Below are positions 1 through 8,802 of a stretch of 11,426 bases of DNA, one piece after another (positions within the stretch are counted from its first letter, which is position 1; each line of letters opens with the position of its first letter). The position numbers and the translations under genes were made by a program. Source of the DNA: an uncultured Collinsella sp. (GTDB taxonomy: Bacteria; Actinomycetota; Coriobacteriia; Coriobacteriales; Coriobacteriaceae); contig CAKURW010000049.1 in the NCBI GenBank assembly GCA_934675795.1, positions 1 to 11,426 of the forward strand. Direction: 5' to 3'. A model generated the notes under the pieces. The model searched no databases, had not been told where the DNA came from, and saw only the letters and a list, made by a program, of their open reading frames with translations.

Positions 1-1362
1 GCCGTTCTGTTTGGTGCCGTCGACTCCATCAAGGAAGGCGACGAGTGCCGCACCACTGGCCGCATTATGGATATCCCTGTGAGCCGCGCCATGCTCGGCC
101 GCGTCGTCAATCCGCTCGGCCAGCCCATCGACGGCCTGGGCGACATCGTCGCCACGCACCGTCGTCCCATTGAGTTCAAGGCCCCCGGCGTCATCGACCG
201 TACCCCGGTGTGCGAGCCGGTTCAGACCGGCCTGTTGGCCATCGACTCCATGGTGCCTATTGGTCGCGGTCAGCGAGAGCTCATCATCGGCGACCGTAAG
301 ACCGGTAAGACCGCCATTGCCATCGACGCTATCCTCAACCAGCGCGGCAAGGGCATGGTCTGCATCTATGTCGCCATCGGCCAGAAGGCCTCCACGGTTG
401 CCAACATCCGCGAGACCCTCGCTCAGCACGGTGCGCTCGACTACACCATCATCGTTTCGGCCACCGCTGCCGATTCCGCCCCTATGCAGTACATCGCGCC
501 TATGGCCGGTGCCGCTATCGGCGAGTTCTTCATGTACAACGGCGAGGACGGCAAGCCCGCCAGCGAGACCAACCCCGGCGGTCACGTGCTCGTCATCTAC
601 GATGACCTGTCCAAGCAGGCTGTGGCCTACCGTCAGATGTCGCTGACGCTGCATCGTCCGCCCGGACGCGAGGCCTATCCTGGCGACATCTTCTACCTGC
701 ACTCTCGTCTGCTCGAGCGTGCCGTCAAGATGTCCAAGAAGAACGGTTACGGCTCCATGACGGCACTGCCGATTATCGAGACCCAGGACGGCGACGTCTC
801 GGCCTACATTCCGACCAACGTCATTTCCATTACCGATGGTCAGATTTACCTGCAGTCCGAGCTCTTCTTCCAGGGTCAGCGCCCGGCAGTCGACGTGGGC
901 ATCTCTGTGTCCCGCGTCGGTGGCGATGCGCAGACCAAGGCCATGAAGCAGGTCGCCGGCAACCTCCGTCTGGACCTCGCTTCCTATCAGGAGCTCGCTG
1001 GCTTTACCCAGTTCGGCTCCGACCTCGACGAGGCTACTCAGAAGCAGCTGACCCATGGTGCCCGCATGACCGAGCTCCTGAAGCAGCCGCGCTACAAGCC
1101 GTTTGAGGTTGGCGAGCAGATCGTTACGCTGTTCGCTGGCAACGAGGGCTTCCTGGATGACCTGGAGATCGCCGACGTGCTGCCTTTCCGTGCCGAGCTC
1201 ATCGAGTACATGGACAATGGCTTTGGCTCGCTGCTCGACAAGGTTCGCGCCAAGAAGATCGATGATGACACCAAGGCTGAGCTCTTGCGCGTCATCGGCG
1301 ACTTCAAGCAGCAGTTCATGGCCAAGCACCATTCGGATGTTTCTGGATCAGAGGAGAACTAA
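1..1362 (+). CDS. atpA: ATP synthase F1 subunit alpha (5' partial)
   Basis: This is the alpha subunit of the F1 head, which carries the non-catalytic nucleotide sites and supports ATP synthesis or hydrolysis at the inner face of the membrane. The frame is open from base 1, so the gene begins outside the window; by alignment from memory with E. coli alpha, about 70 N-terminal residues are missing. Visible motifs are the P-loop GDRKTGKT (bases 289-312), and the family signature [10 protein letters not shown] followed by RVGG, whose Arg (codon at 913) matches the arginine finger that reaches the catalytic site of beta. The C-terminal helical region continues to the TAA at 1360-1362. Only 5 nt separate it from atpG, and the GAGGAG ahead of atpG lies inside its last codons, so the two are probably translationally coupled. 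Identification is certain; nothing looks degraded. Confidence 0.98.
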   Translation, partial: AVLFGAVDSIKEGDECRTTGRIMDIPVSRAMLGRVVNPLGQPIDGLGDIVATHRRPIEFKAPGVIDRTPVCEPVQTGLLAIDSMVPIGRGQRELIIGDRKTGKTAIAIDAILNQRGKGMVCIYVAIGQKASTVANIRETLAQHGALDYTIIVSATAADSAPMQYIAPMAGAAIGEFFMYNGEDGKPASETNPGGHVLVIYDDLSKQAVAYRQMSLTLHRPPGREAYPGDIFYLHSRLLERAVKMSKKNGYGSMTALPIIETQDGDVSAYIPTNVISITDGQIYLQSELFFQGQRPAVDVGISVSRVGGDAQTKAMKQVAGNLRLDLASYQELAGFTQFGSDLDEATQKQLTHGARMTELLKQPRYKPFEVGEQIVTLFAGNEGFLDDLEIADVLPFRAELIEYMDNGFGSLLDKVRAKKIDDDTKAELLRVIGDFKQQFMAKHHSDVSGSEEN

Positions 1363-1367
1363 GCCCC

Positions 1368-3730
<2,363 letters not shown>

Positions 3731-3733
3731 GTT

Positions 3734-4126
3734 ATGCGTATCCGCATCGTGTGCCCCGTGAGCTGCGCCTATGAGGGCGACGCTGCGTTTGTGTCGATTC
3801 CGTCCACGGATGGCGAGTTTGGCGTTCTGCCTGCTCACTCCAGCGAGATCTGCACGATCGACCGCGGTTACGTTCGCGTTTCCGATAAGGCCATGGGCAC
3901 TGTCGACCACACGTTTGCCGTGGCCGGCGGCTATGCCCAGGTTGCGGACGATGTCGTGACCGTTCTCGCCGAGCGCGCTTGCGATTTGGCGACCGTCGAT
4001 GCCGACAAGCTTAAAGCTGATATTCAAGGTTTTGAAGAGAAGCTGGGTAATTTGTCGGAGGATGATGCACGCCGCGCCTACCTCTATAATGAAATCGCAT
4101 GGTGTAAGCTCAAGCTTGCCCAATAG
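3734..4126 (+). CDS. atpC: ATP synthase F1 subunit epsilon
   Basis: Epsilon is the small stalk subunit that binds gamma and the c-ring and can inhibit ATP hydrolysis through its C-terminal helices. The product is 130 aa. Residues 1-85 form the expected beta-sandwich (IVCPVSCAYEGDA near the start, then DGEFGVLPAHS at about 26-36 in place of the usual DGxxGILPGH, and AVAGGYAQVADDVVTVLAE). Residues 86-130 form a helical hairpin. Where ATP-binding epsilon subunits carry an I/L-D-x-x-R-A motif at the start of this hairpin, this protein has VDADKLK, so nucleotide sensing of that kind is doubtful. The gene starts 3 nt after atpD, with a G-rich Shine-Dalgarno stretch at 3718-3724 inside the end of atpD. 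Sequence divergence is normal for epsilon, and the operon position makes the call firm. Confidence 0.95.
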   Translation: MRIRIVCPVSCAYEGDAAFVSIPSTDGEFGVLPAHSSEICTIDRGYVRVSDKAMGTVDHTFAVAGGYAQVADDVVTVLAERACDLATVDADKLKADIQGFEEKLGNLSEDDARRAYLYNEIAWCKLKLAQ

Positions 4127-4162
4127 TCAAACGATTTAGCGTTCGACCATTTGCGAACACAT

Positions 4163-4201
4163 CATGCCCGGGATGGCCCAGCCACCCCGGGCATGCTTTT
4201 T
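4163..4201 (+). terminator. Rho-independent terminator of the atp operon
   Basis: There is a perfect 10-bp stem, CATGCCCGGG (4163-4172) with CCCGGGCATG (4186-4195). It is extended by an inner TGGC/GCCA 4-bp stem (4174-4177 with 4181-4184) after one A-C mismatch. Five T follow at 4197-4201. It lies 36 nt after the atpC stop, and only 13 nt separate its T-run from the murA start codon. Confidence 0.9.
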
Positions 4202-4202
4202 G

Positions 4203-4208
4203 AAAGGG
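4203..4208 (+). promoter_or_regulatory. Ribosome binding site fixing the TTG start of murA
   Basis: GAAAGGG ends at 4208 and lies 6 nt before TTG at 4215. There is no ATG or GTG in frame nearby, and translation from this TTG gives the canonical MurA N-terminus. The site follows directly after the T-run of the atp terminator. Confidence 0.8.
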
Positions 4209-4214
4209 TAGACC

Positions 4215-5498
4215 TTGGATATTATCCGCGTTGAGGGTGGCCACGCCATCGGAGGCTCCGTGCCCGTCTCGGGTGCCAAGAACTCCGCGCTCAAACTCAT
4301 GGCGGCAACGCTTCTGGCGCCGGGCAAGACGACGCTGCAGAACGTGCCCGATATTTCCGATGTTCACGTGATGGGCAAGGTGCTCAAGGGCATGGGCGCT
4401 ACGATCGATGTTCTCGACGAGCACACGCTCGAGATTGATACCTCTCAGGTCGATTCTTGGGAGGCCCCCTACGAGCTCGTTGCCAAGATGCGTGCTTCCA
4501 CCGCCGTCATGGGACCCCTGCTGGGCCGCTTCCATCGCGCCAAGATTGCCATGCCGGGCGGCTGCAACCTGGGTGCTCGCAAGATCGATATGCACATTCT
4601 GGGTCTCGAGGCCCTGGGCGTTGAGTTCGATACCGCCCACGGTTACATCAACGCTAATGCGCCCCAAGGTCTGCGCGGTACCACCGTCACGCTCGAGTTC
4701 GCCAGCGTCGGTGCGACCGAGAACCTCATCATGGCCTCTGTGCGCGCACAGGGCACCACGGTTATCGACAATGCCGCCCGCGAGCCCGAGATTGTCGATC
4801 TCGCCAACATGCTCAACGAGATGGGCGCCAAGATTGTTGGCGCCGGCACGCCCGTCGTGACTATCGAAGGCGTGGAAGAGCTCCATCCCGTTACCCATCG
4901 CGTAGTGGGCGACCGCATCGAGGCCGGTACCTTTATCGTTGCCGGTGCGTTGATGGCCGACGATCGCGGTGTCGATGTCACGGGCTTTTGCCCCATTCAC
5001 TTGGGCATGGTGCTCAAGAAGATGGAGCTCATGGGTATCGACTGCGAGCGCGTCGAGGATGGCGTCCATGTAAACCGTGCCGAGCGTATCAAGCCGGTCG
5101 ACATCCAGACGCTTCCGTTCCCCGGCTTCCCGACGGACATGCAGGCGCAGATTATGGTACTCTCCGCCCTTGCCGACGGTAGCTCCGTTATCACCGAGAA
5201 CATCTTCGAGAATCGCTTTATGTTTGCCTCTGAGCTGGTGCGCATGGGTGCCGACATTCGTATCGAGAGTCATCATGCCATGATTCATGGCGTCAAGGGC
5301 TTCTCGGGTGCACAGGTTACCTCGCCCGATCTGCGTGGCGGAGCGGCCCTCGTCGTAGCGGGCTTGATCGCCGACGGGACGACCGAGGTTTCGGCTATCC
5401 ATCACATCAAGCGCGGCTACGAGCAGTTTGTCGAAAAGCTGCAGGCGCTCGGCGCGCATGTCGAGCATGCTACCGTCCCCGATCCCGTCATCTACTAA
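4215..5498 (+). CDS. murA: UDP-N-acetylglucosamine 1-carboxyvinyltransferase (MurA)
   Basis: MurA transfers enolpyruvyl from phosphoenolpyruvate to UDP-GlcNAc in the cytoplasm, the first committed step of peptidoglycan synthesis and the target of fosfomycin. The product is 427 aa, a normal length. The substrate-binding Lys22 lies in SGAKNSALK (residues 19-27), Arg93 in KMRAS, the catalytic Cys117 in MPGGCNLGAR (C115 in E. coli), and Asp308 in PGFPTDMQAQ, the general-base position. The Cys rather than Asp at 117 predicts fosfomycin sensitivity of the enzyme itself. The start is TTG, supported by the Shine-Dalgarno at 4203-4208. It follows the atp operon, an order known in other Actinobacteria (often with one small gene between, absent here). 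It probably shares a transcript with the LCP gene 12 nt downstream. Confidence 0.98.
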   Translation: MDIIRVEGGHAIGGSVPVSGAKNSALKLMAATLLAPGKTTLQNVPDISDVHVMGKVLKGMGATIDVLDEHTLEIDTSQVDSWEAPYELVAKMRASTAVMGPLLGRFHRAKIAMPGGCNLGARKIDMHILGLEALGVEFDTAHGYINANAPQGLRGTTVTLEFASVGATENLIMASVRAQGTTVIDNAAREPEIVDLANMLNEMGAKIVGAGTPVVTIEGVEELHPVTHRVVGDRIEAGTFIVAGALMADDRGVDVTGFCPIHLGMVLKKMELMGIDCERVEDGVHVNRAERIKPVDIQTLPFPGFPTDMQAQIMVLSALADGSSVITENIFENRFMFASELVRMGADIRIESHHAMIHGVKGFSGAQVTSPDLRGGAALVVAGLIADGTTEVSAIHHIKRGYEQFVEKLQALGAHVEHATVPDPVIY

Positions 5499-5510
5499 TA
5501 CAGGTTGCCT

Positions 5511-6746
5511 ATGTTTAATAAAAAGCCCCTCGCGGATACTAGCACCCGAAGACCCTCAACTGGTGCGCAGGCCAAGATCTACAGTCGCGATAACGTGGCT
5601 CGCTATTCCGAGCGCGCTCGCCAACGTCGTCGTAGCCACACGATTCGTCACGTCGCGCTCATTGTCGTGCTTGGCGTGCTGCTGAGTGCCACTACCGCTG
5701 CCGGCCTGTGGTTTGCCACCATTATGGGCAAGCTCGGCGATTCTAATGTCATTACCGACAATCTGCGTCGGGTTCTGGTTGACACCGATGAGGCAAAGGA
5801 TCCGTTCTACGTGCTGCTTCTTGGCACCGACGGCCGTCCGGGCGAGGATACGTATCGTGCCGACTCGATTATCCTGGCACGCATCGACCCCACGCAAAAG
5901 CAGGCGACGCTCATTTCCGTTCCGCGCGACACTAAGGTCGAGTACAAGGGCGAGACCATGAAGATCAACGCCTGCCATACCGTTGGCGGCGCCGAGGTCA
6001 TGGTCGAGGCGGTCAACGAGCTGTGCGGTGTTCAGATTTCCCACTATGCCGAGGTCAGCTTCGACGGTATGCAGGCGCTGATTGATTCGGTTGGCGGTAT
6101 CGACATTAACGCAACCGATGATGTTGACGACCCCGAGCACCTGGATATTAAGATTACCGCTGGTCAGCAGCATATGGACGGCGCCACCGCCCTTACCTAT
6201 GCCCGCTGCCGCTACACCTATGCCGACGGCGATTACACGCGCATGCGCCACCAGCGTCAGGTACTTGGCGCCCTTGCCAACCAGATTCTCAATAACTTCG
6301 ATGCCACGAAGATCTTTGGCCTGGTTAATTCGCTGTCCGATATGCTCGTAACCGATATGAGCGTTCAGGATATCGTGGCTACGGTCAACGCCATGCGCGG
6401 TATGGATGTCGACGGTATCTACTCGGCCAACCTGCCCTCGTACGCCGACGACAGCACCATGATCGACGGTGTGAGCTACGTCTTTGTCTACGAGGACGAG
6501 CTCAAGGAAATGATGGAGCGCGTCGATGCCGGCAAGGATCCCAAGGGTCCCAACACCATGGGTCTTTCCGACGGTTCCAGCTCTACGATCGGCGACCTGA
6601 ACAACAACACGTCTGACGACTACGCAAACGGTACCGCAACCTCATCGGTCAGCTCTGACGATTCCGATGACTCAAGCGATTCGAGCGATTCGGACTACTA
6701 CGAAGAGCCCACCGGCGACGGCAACGGCTACGAAGCCAACTACTAA
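5511..6746 (+). CDS. LCP (LytR-CpsA-Psr) family envelope protein
   Basis: LCP proteins are membrane-anchored enzymes that transfer lipid-linked glycopolymers (teichoic-acid-like polymers, arabinogalactan, capsule) to peptidoglycan. Counting from ATG 5511 (411 aa): a basic cytoplasmic tail (1-46, rich in Arg), one membrane helix (about 48-69), then the LCP domain (about 97-262). Its conserved elements are LLLGTDGRPGEDTYRADSI (102-120), SVPRDTK (136-142), KINACHTVGG (151-160), FDGMQALIDSVGGIDI (184-199) and ALTYARCRY...RMRHQRQVL (227-252). The Arg and Asp residues that bind the lipid pyrophosphate are present. After residue 350 comes a low-complexity Ser/Asp/Asn tail ending at 411. ATG 5511 is preferred over the in-frame TTG 5505 because AGG at 5502-5504 is 6 nt before the ATG but abuts the TTG. 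The polymer it handles cannot be told from sequence. It likely forms an envelope operon with murA. Confidence 0.93.
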   Translation: MFNKKPLADTSTRRPSTGAQAKIYSRDNVARYSERARQRRRSHTIRHVALIVVLGVLLSATTAAGLWFATIMGKLGDSNVITDNLRRVLVDTDEAKDPFYVLLLGTDGRPGEDTYRADSIILARIDPTQKQATLISVPRDTKVEYKGETMKINACHTVGGAEVMVEAVNELCGVQISHYAEVSFDGMQALIDSVGGIDINATDDVDDPEHLDIKITAGQQHMDGATALTYARCRYTYADGDYTRMRHQRQVLGALANQILNNFDATKIFGLVNSLSDMLVTDMSVQDIVATVNAMRGMDVDGIYSANLPSYADDSTMIDGVSYVFVYEDELKEMMERVDAGKDPKGPNTMGLSDGSSSTIGDLNNNTSDDYANGTATSSVSSDDSDDSSDSSDSDYYEEPTGDGNGYEANY

Positions 6747-6774
6747 GTTACGGCGTTTTACCAAACGCCGTAAC
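6747..6774 (+). other. Perfect 12-bp hairpin directly after the LCP stop codon
   Basis: GTTACGGCGTTT (6747-6758) pairs with AAACGCCGTAAC (6763-6774) around a TACC loop, beginning on the base after the TAA. No T-run follows, so it is not a canonical intrinsic terminator. It could protect the mRNA 3' end or act with the terminator 43 nt downstream. Confidence 0.65.
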
Positions 6775-6816
6775 GGCTCGACGCTGCGCGCCGCCCAAGG
6801 CGACAATTTGTCATTC

Positions 6817-6858
6817 AAAAGGCAGGGCATGACCAGAAGGTCAATGCCCTGCCTTTTT
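6817..6858 (+). terminator. Rho-independent terminator after the murA-LCP unit
   Basis: GGCAGGGCAT (6821-6830) pairs with ATGCCCTGCC (6844-6853). The stem then continues, past one bulged A, as GACC/GGTC (6831-6834 with 6839-6842) around an AGAA loop. Five T follow (6854-6858). AAAA at 6817-6820 gives a short T-run on the other strand, so it may also work in reverse. Confidence 0.88.
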
Positions 6859-6934
6859 CATGCCAACTTGTTCGCCTTGGACGTCGCTCGCTGACGTTGG
6901 CTCAACCTGCGGTGCTGACTACTCCCCTTGCACC

Positions 6935-6975
6935 AAAAACCGCCCCGTTCTCGGTTTTGAGGACGGGGCGGTTTT
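6935..6975 (-). terminator. Rho-independent terminator of pepT
   Basis: AAAACCGCCCCGT (6936-6948) pairs perfectly with ACGGGGCGGTTTT (6963-6975). The stem can extend by four more pairs, including one G-U, around a 6-nt loop. On the minus strand the stem ends in TTTTT (complement of 6935-6939). It lies 24 nt beyond the pepT stop codon. The TTTT at 6972-6975 makes it potentially bidirectional, a back-up for transcripts from the left. Confidence 0.88.
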
Positions 6976-6999
6976 GCTTACCTGGATTGTTCGAGTTCC

Positions 7000-8247
7000 C
7001 TATGCAAAGCGGGCGACGAGCTCCTGGAGCACGTCGGTCATCTTGACGAGCGAACTGACCGGGACGAACTCGTTGACGCCGTGGTAGCAATAGCCGCCGG
7101 TGGAAAGGTTGGGGCAGGGCAGACCGCGGAACGACAGCTGAGCGCCGTCGGTGCCGCCGCGAATCGGCAGCACTTGGGGCTCAACGCCGCAGGCAAGGTA
7201 GGCTTCCTTGGCAACATCAATAAGCTCGGGATAGTCACGAACGATCTCGGCCATATTTCGATACTGCTGCTTAATCTCGACCGTCACGCGCTCCTCACCC
7301 AGACGCTGGTTGAGCATCGAGGCGGCGGCATCAATAAGGTCGAGTTTCTGCTGGAACTTGGCGGCGTCATGGTCGCGGACGATATAGCGCGCTGTGGCGT
7401 GATCGACGGTCGCAGATACACCCTCAAGGTGATAAAAGCCCTCGTAGCCTTCCGTATACTCCGGGCGCTGCACGTAGGGGAGCAACGCGTTGAAGTCGCA
7501 GAACAGATTGCCTGCGTTGACCATACGGCCCTTAGCGTCGCCCGGGTGGATGGACTGGCCCTCAAAGCGGACGGTCGCCTCGGCGGCGTTAAAGCACTCC
7601 CACTCCAGCTCGCCGATGGGGCCGCCGTCGACCGTGTAGGCGTACTTGCAGCCAAAGGCATCGATATCCAACAGCTCGGCTCCGTGGCCGATCTCCTCGT
7701 CAGGGCAGAAGCAAATGCCGAGTGCGGGATGGGGCAGAGAGGGGTCCTGAGCGATACGCGCGACAAGCGACATGATCTCGGCGACGCCTGCCTTGTCGTC
7801 CGCGCCCAGCAGCGTGGTGCCATCGCTGCAGACCAGGTCCTCACCCGCGAGGTCATTCAGGGCGGGAAGCTTGGCGGTACTCATGGCAACGGGCTTACCG
7901 TCAACCGTGCCGCAGACCAGGTCGCCGCCTTCGTAGTGTACGATGTGCGGCTTCACGCCGGCGCCCGGTGCAACTTCGGTGGTGTCGAGATGGGCGATCA
8001 GGCCCAGGGCGGGCTTGTCCTCAGCGCCCGCACTTGCGGGGATATGCGCGCAGACATAGGCGTGCTCGGTCACGTGGGCATCTTCCGCACCAAGCTCGCG
8101 CAGCTCTTCAGCCAGCACGTTGGCAAGGTCAAACTGAACGGCGCTCGAGGGTACCTGGTCGCAGTTTGCATCCTCGGACTGCGTGTTGATCTGGACGTAG
8201 CGCAAAAAGCGTTCGAGGACATCGGGGCTCGTGGTGGTGTTTTCCAT
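7000..8247 (-). CDS. pepT: Peptidase T (M20B tripeptide aminopeptidase)
   Basis: This cytoplasmic di-zinc aminopeptidase removes the N-terminal residue of tripeptides, as in peptide scavenging. The product is 415 aa (family about 405-415). The M20 metal and catalytic residues are present: His86 and Asp88 (AHLDT), bridging Asp150 (GADDKAG), Glu184 as base and Glu185 (PDEEIGHG), Asp207 (TVDGG) and His389 (GGYCYHG). The N-terminus (LERFLRYVQINTQS, QVPSS) matches PepT rather than general M20 peptidases. ATG 8247 is chosen because TTGGAG lies 8 nt upstream and the PepT homology begins at once. The frame is open to 8343, but those extra residues do not look like PepT and would run through the divergent promoter region. 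The gene faces away from the DtxR-like gene and is convergent with the LCP unit. Confidence 0.96.
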   Translation of the reverse strand: MENTTTSPDVLERFLRYVQINTQSEDANCDQVPSSAVQFDLANVLAEELRELGAEDAHVTEHAYVCAHIPASAGAEDKPALGLIAHLDTTEVAPGAGVKPHIVHYEGGDLVCGTVDGKPVAMSTAKLPALNDLAGEDLVCSDGTTLLGADDKAGVAEIMSLVARIAQDPSLPHPALGICFCPDEEIGHGAELLDIDAFGCKYAYTVDGGPIGELEWECFNAAEATVRFEGQSIHPGDAKGRMVNAGNLFCDFNALLPYVQRPEYTEGYEGFYHLEGVSATVDHATARYIVRDHDAAKFQQKLDLIDAAASMLNQRLGEERVTVEIKQQYRNMAEIVRDYPELIDVAKEAYLACGVEPQVLPIRGGTDGAQLSFRGLPCPNLSTGGYCYHGVNEFVPVSSLVKMTDVLQELVARFA

Positions 8248-8255
8248 AAAGACCG

Positions 8256-8261
8256 CTCCAA
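8256..8261 (-). promoter_or_regulatory. Ribosome binding site fixing the pepT start
   Basis: On the minus strand TTGGAG is followed by 8 nt and then the ATG at 8247-8245. It decides against upstream in-frame starts as far as 8343. Confidence 0.8.
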
Positions 8262-8294
8262 TCTTGGTCGTCGTGTGCAACAAGAACTCTAGCA

Positions 8295-8314
8295 CGGTAT
8301 GCCACGGCATACCG
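8295..8314. promoter_or_regulatory. Perfect 9-2-9 palindrome, candidate operator
   Basis: CGGTATGCC (8295-8303), spacer AC, then GGCATACCG (8306-8314). It lies in the 120-bp divergent region between pepT (start 8247) and the DtxR/MntR-like gene (start 8368). Its right arm falls where the -35 element would lie for the TAGAAT box at 8331-8336. Its 20-bp length suits a homodimeric regulator of the DtxR type, so autoregulation is a natural inference, but the bases do not match the DtxR or MntR boxes I know. No T-run follows, so it is not a terminator. Confidence 0.6.
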
Positions 8315-8330
8315 CGACGCTTGGATGGGG

Positions 8331-8336
8331 TAGAAT
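8331..8336 (+). promoter_or_regulatory. Possible -10 box of the regulator operon
   Basis: TAGAAT matches TATAAT at 5 of 6 bases and would place the transcript start near 8343, about 25 nt before ATG 8368. The region 17 nt upstream (CATACC, 8308-8313) is a poor -35 and is embedded in the palindrome. Confidence 0.45.
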
Positions 8337-8367
8337 CAGCCATTGAATGCAGAAGGGACGGAAGATC

Positions 8368-8790
8368 ATGGATACGACAAATAGCTCGCGCGAACTACAT
8401 CTGACGGTGGCGAACGAAGACTACTTGGAGTGCATGGTTCGCATTGAAAGCGAAGAGGGGGAAACCAACGGCGTTCGATCGGTCGACATCGCGCAGCGCC
8501 TTGGCGTCTCCAAGGCATCGGTCAATAAAGCGGTTTCGGCGCTCAAGGCATCCGAGCTTGTCGAGCAATCGCACTACGGCAAGGTGATCCTGACCGATCG
8601 CGGCCGCGAGGTTGGTACGGCTATCTGGTACCGTCATCGCCTCATCCGCACGTTTTTGGTTCAGGAGCTCGGTGTCGAATTTGAGCGAGCCGATTCCGAG
8701 GCCTGCATGATGGAACATGCGCTTTCCGAGGACACGATGAGCCGCTGGCTCGCCTATCTCGAAAAGCAGGGAATCAGCGTCGAGGGATAG
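8368..8790 (+). CDS. DtxR/MntR-family metal-dependent transcriptional regulator
   Basis: Proteins of this family bind Fe(II) or Mn(II) and then repress (or sometimes activate) metal-homeostasis genes. The product is 140 aa. It has a winged helix-turn-helix (about 18-80; recognition region SVDIAQRLGVSKASVNKAVSALK, then wing YGKVILTDRGREV) and a dimerisation and metal-binding domain (about 84-135: YRHRLIRTFLVQELG, EACMMEHALS). It lacks the C-terminal SH3-like domain of DtxR/IdeR, so in size it resembles MntR. Likely ligands by alignment from memory are Asp18 (MntR D8 position, Met in DtxR), His90, Cys113 (DtxR C102 position), Glu116 and His117. ATG 8368 is preferred over ATG 8347 because AAGGGACGGAAG lies just upstream of 8368. 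No metal transporter is adjacent. The partner gene 12 nt downstream is a homocysteine methyltransferase homologue. Metal and targets are not known. Confidence 0.9.
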   Translation: MDTTNSSRELHLTVANEDYLECMVRIESEEGETNGVRSVDIAQRLGVSKASVNKAVSALKASELVEQSHYGKVILTDRGREVGTAIWYRHRLIRTFLVQELGVEFERADSEACMMEHALSEDTMSRWLAYLEKQGISVEG

Positions 8791-8802
8791 CGAAACACAT
8801 AT

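Noticed and set aside
4110..5468. 452-codon open frame on the minus strand across murA
   Set aside because: It is antisense to the unmistakable murA, shows no recognisable domain, and arises from the codon bias of a GC-rich gene.
5505..5510. TTG start for the LCP protein
   Set aside because: The only Shine-Dalgarno-like AGG directly abuts this TTG, but is correctly spaced for ATG 5511.
7081..8292. 403-codon plus-strand frame opposite pepT
   Set aside because: pepT on the minus strand has all M20 catalytic residues and a ribosome site; the opposite frame has no motif and no ribosome site I trust.
8248..8343. N-terminal extension of pepT to 8343
   Set aside because: The extra 32 residues are unlike PepT, overlap the palindrome and promoter region, and ATG 8247 has a good Shine-Dalgarno.
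8347..8367. Upstream ATG for the DtxR/MntR-like gene
   Set aside because: It has no ribosome site and lies very close to the inferred transcript start; the AAGGGACGGAAG stretch serves ATG 8368 instead.
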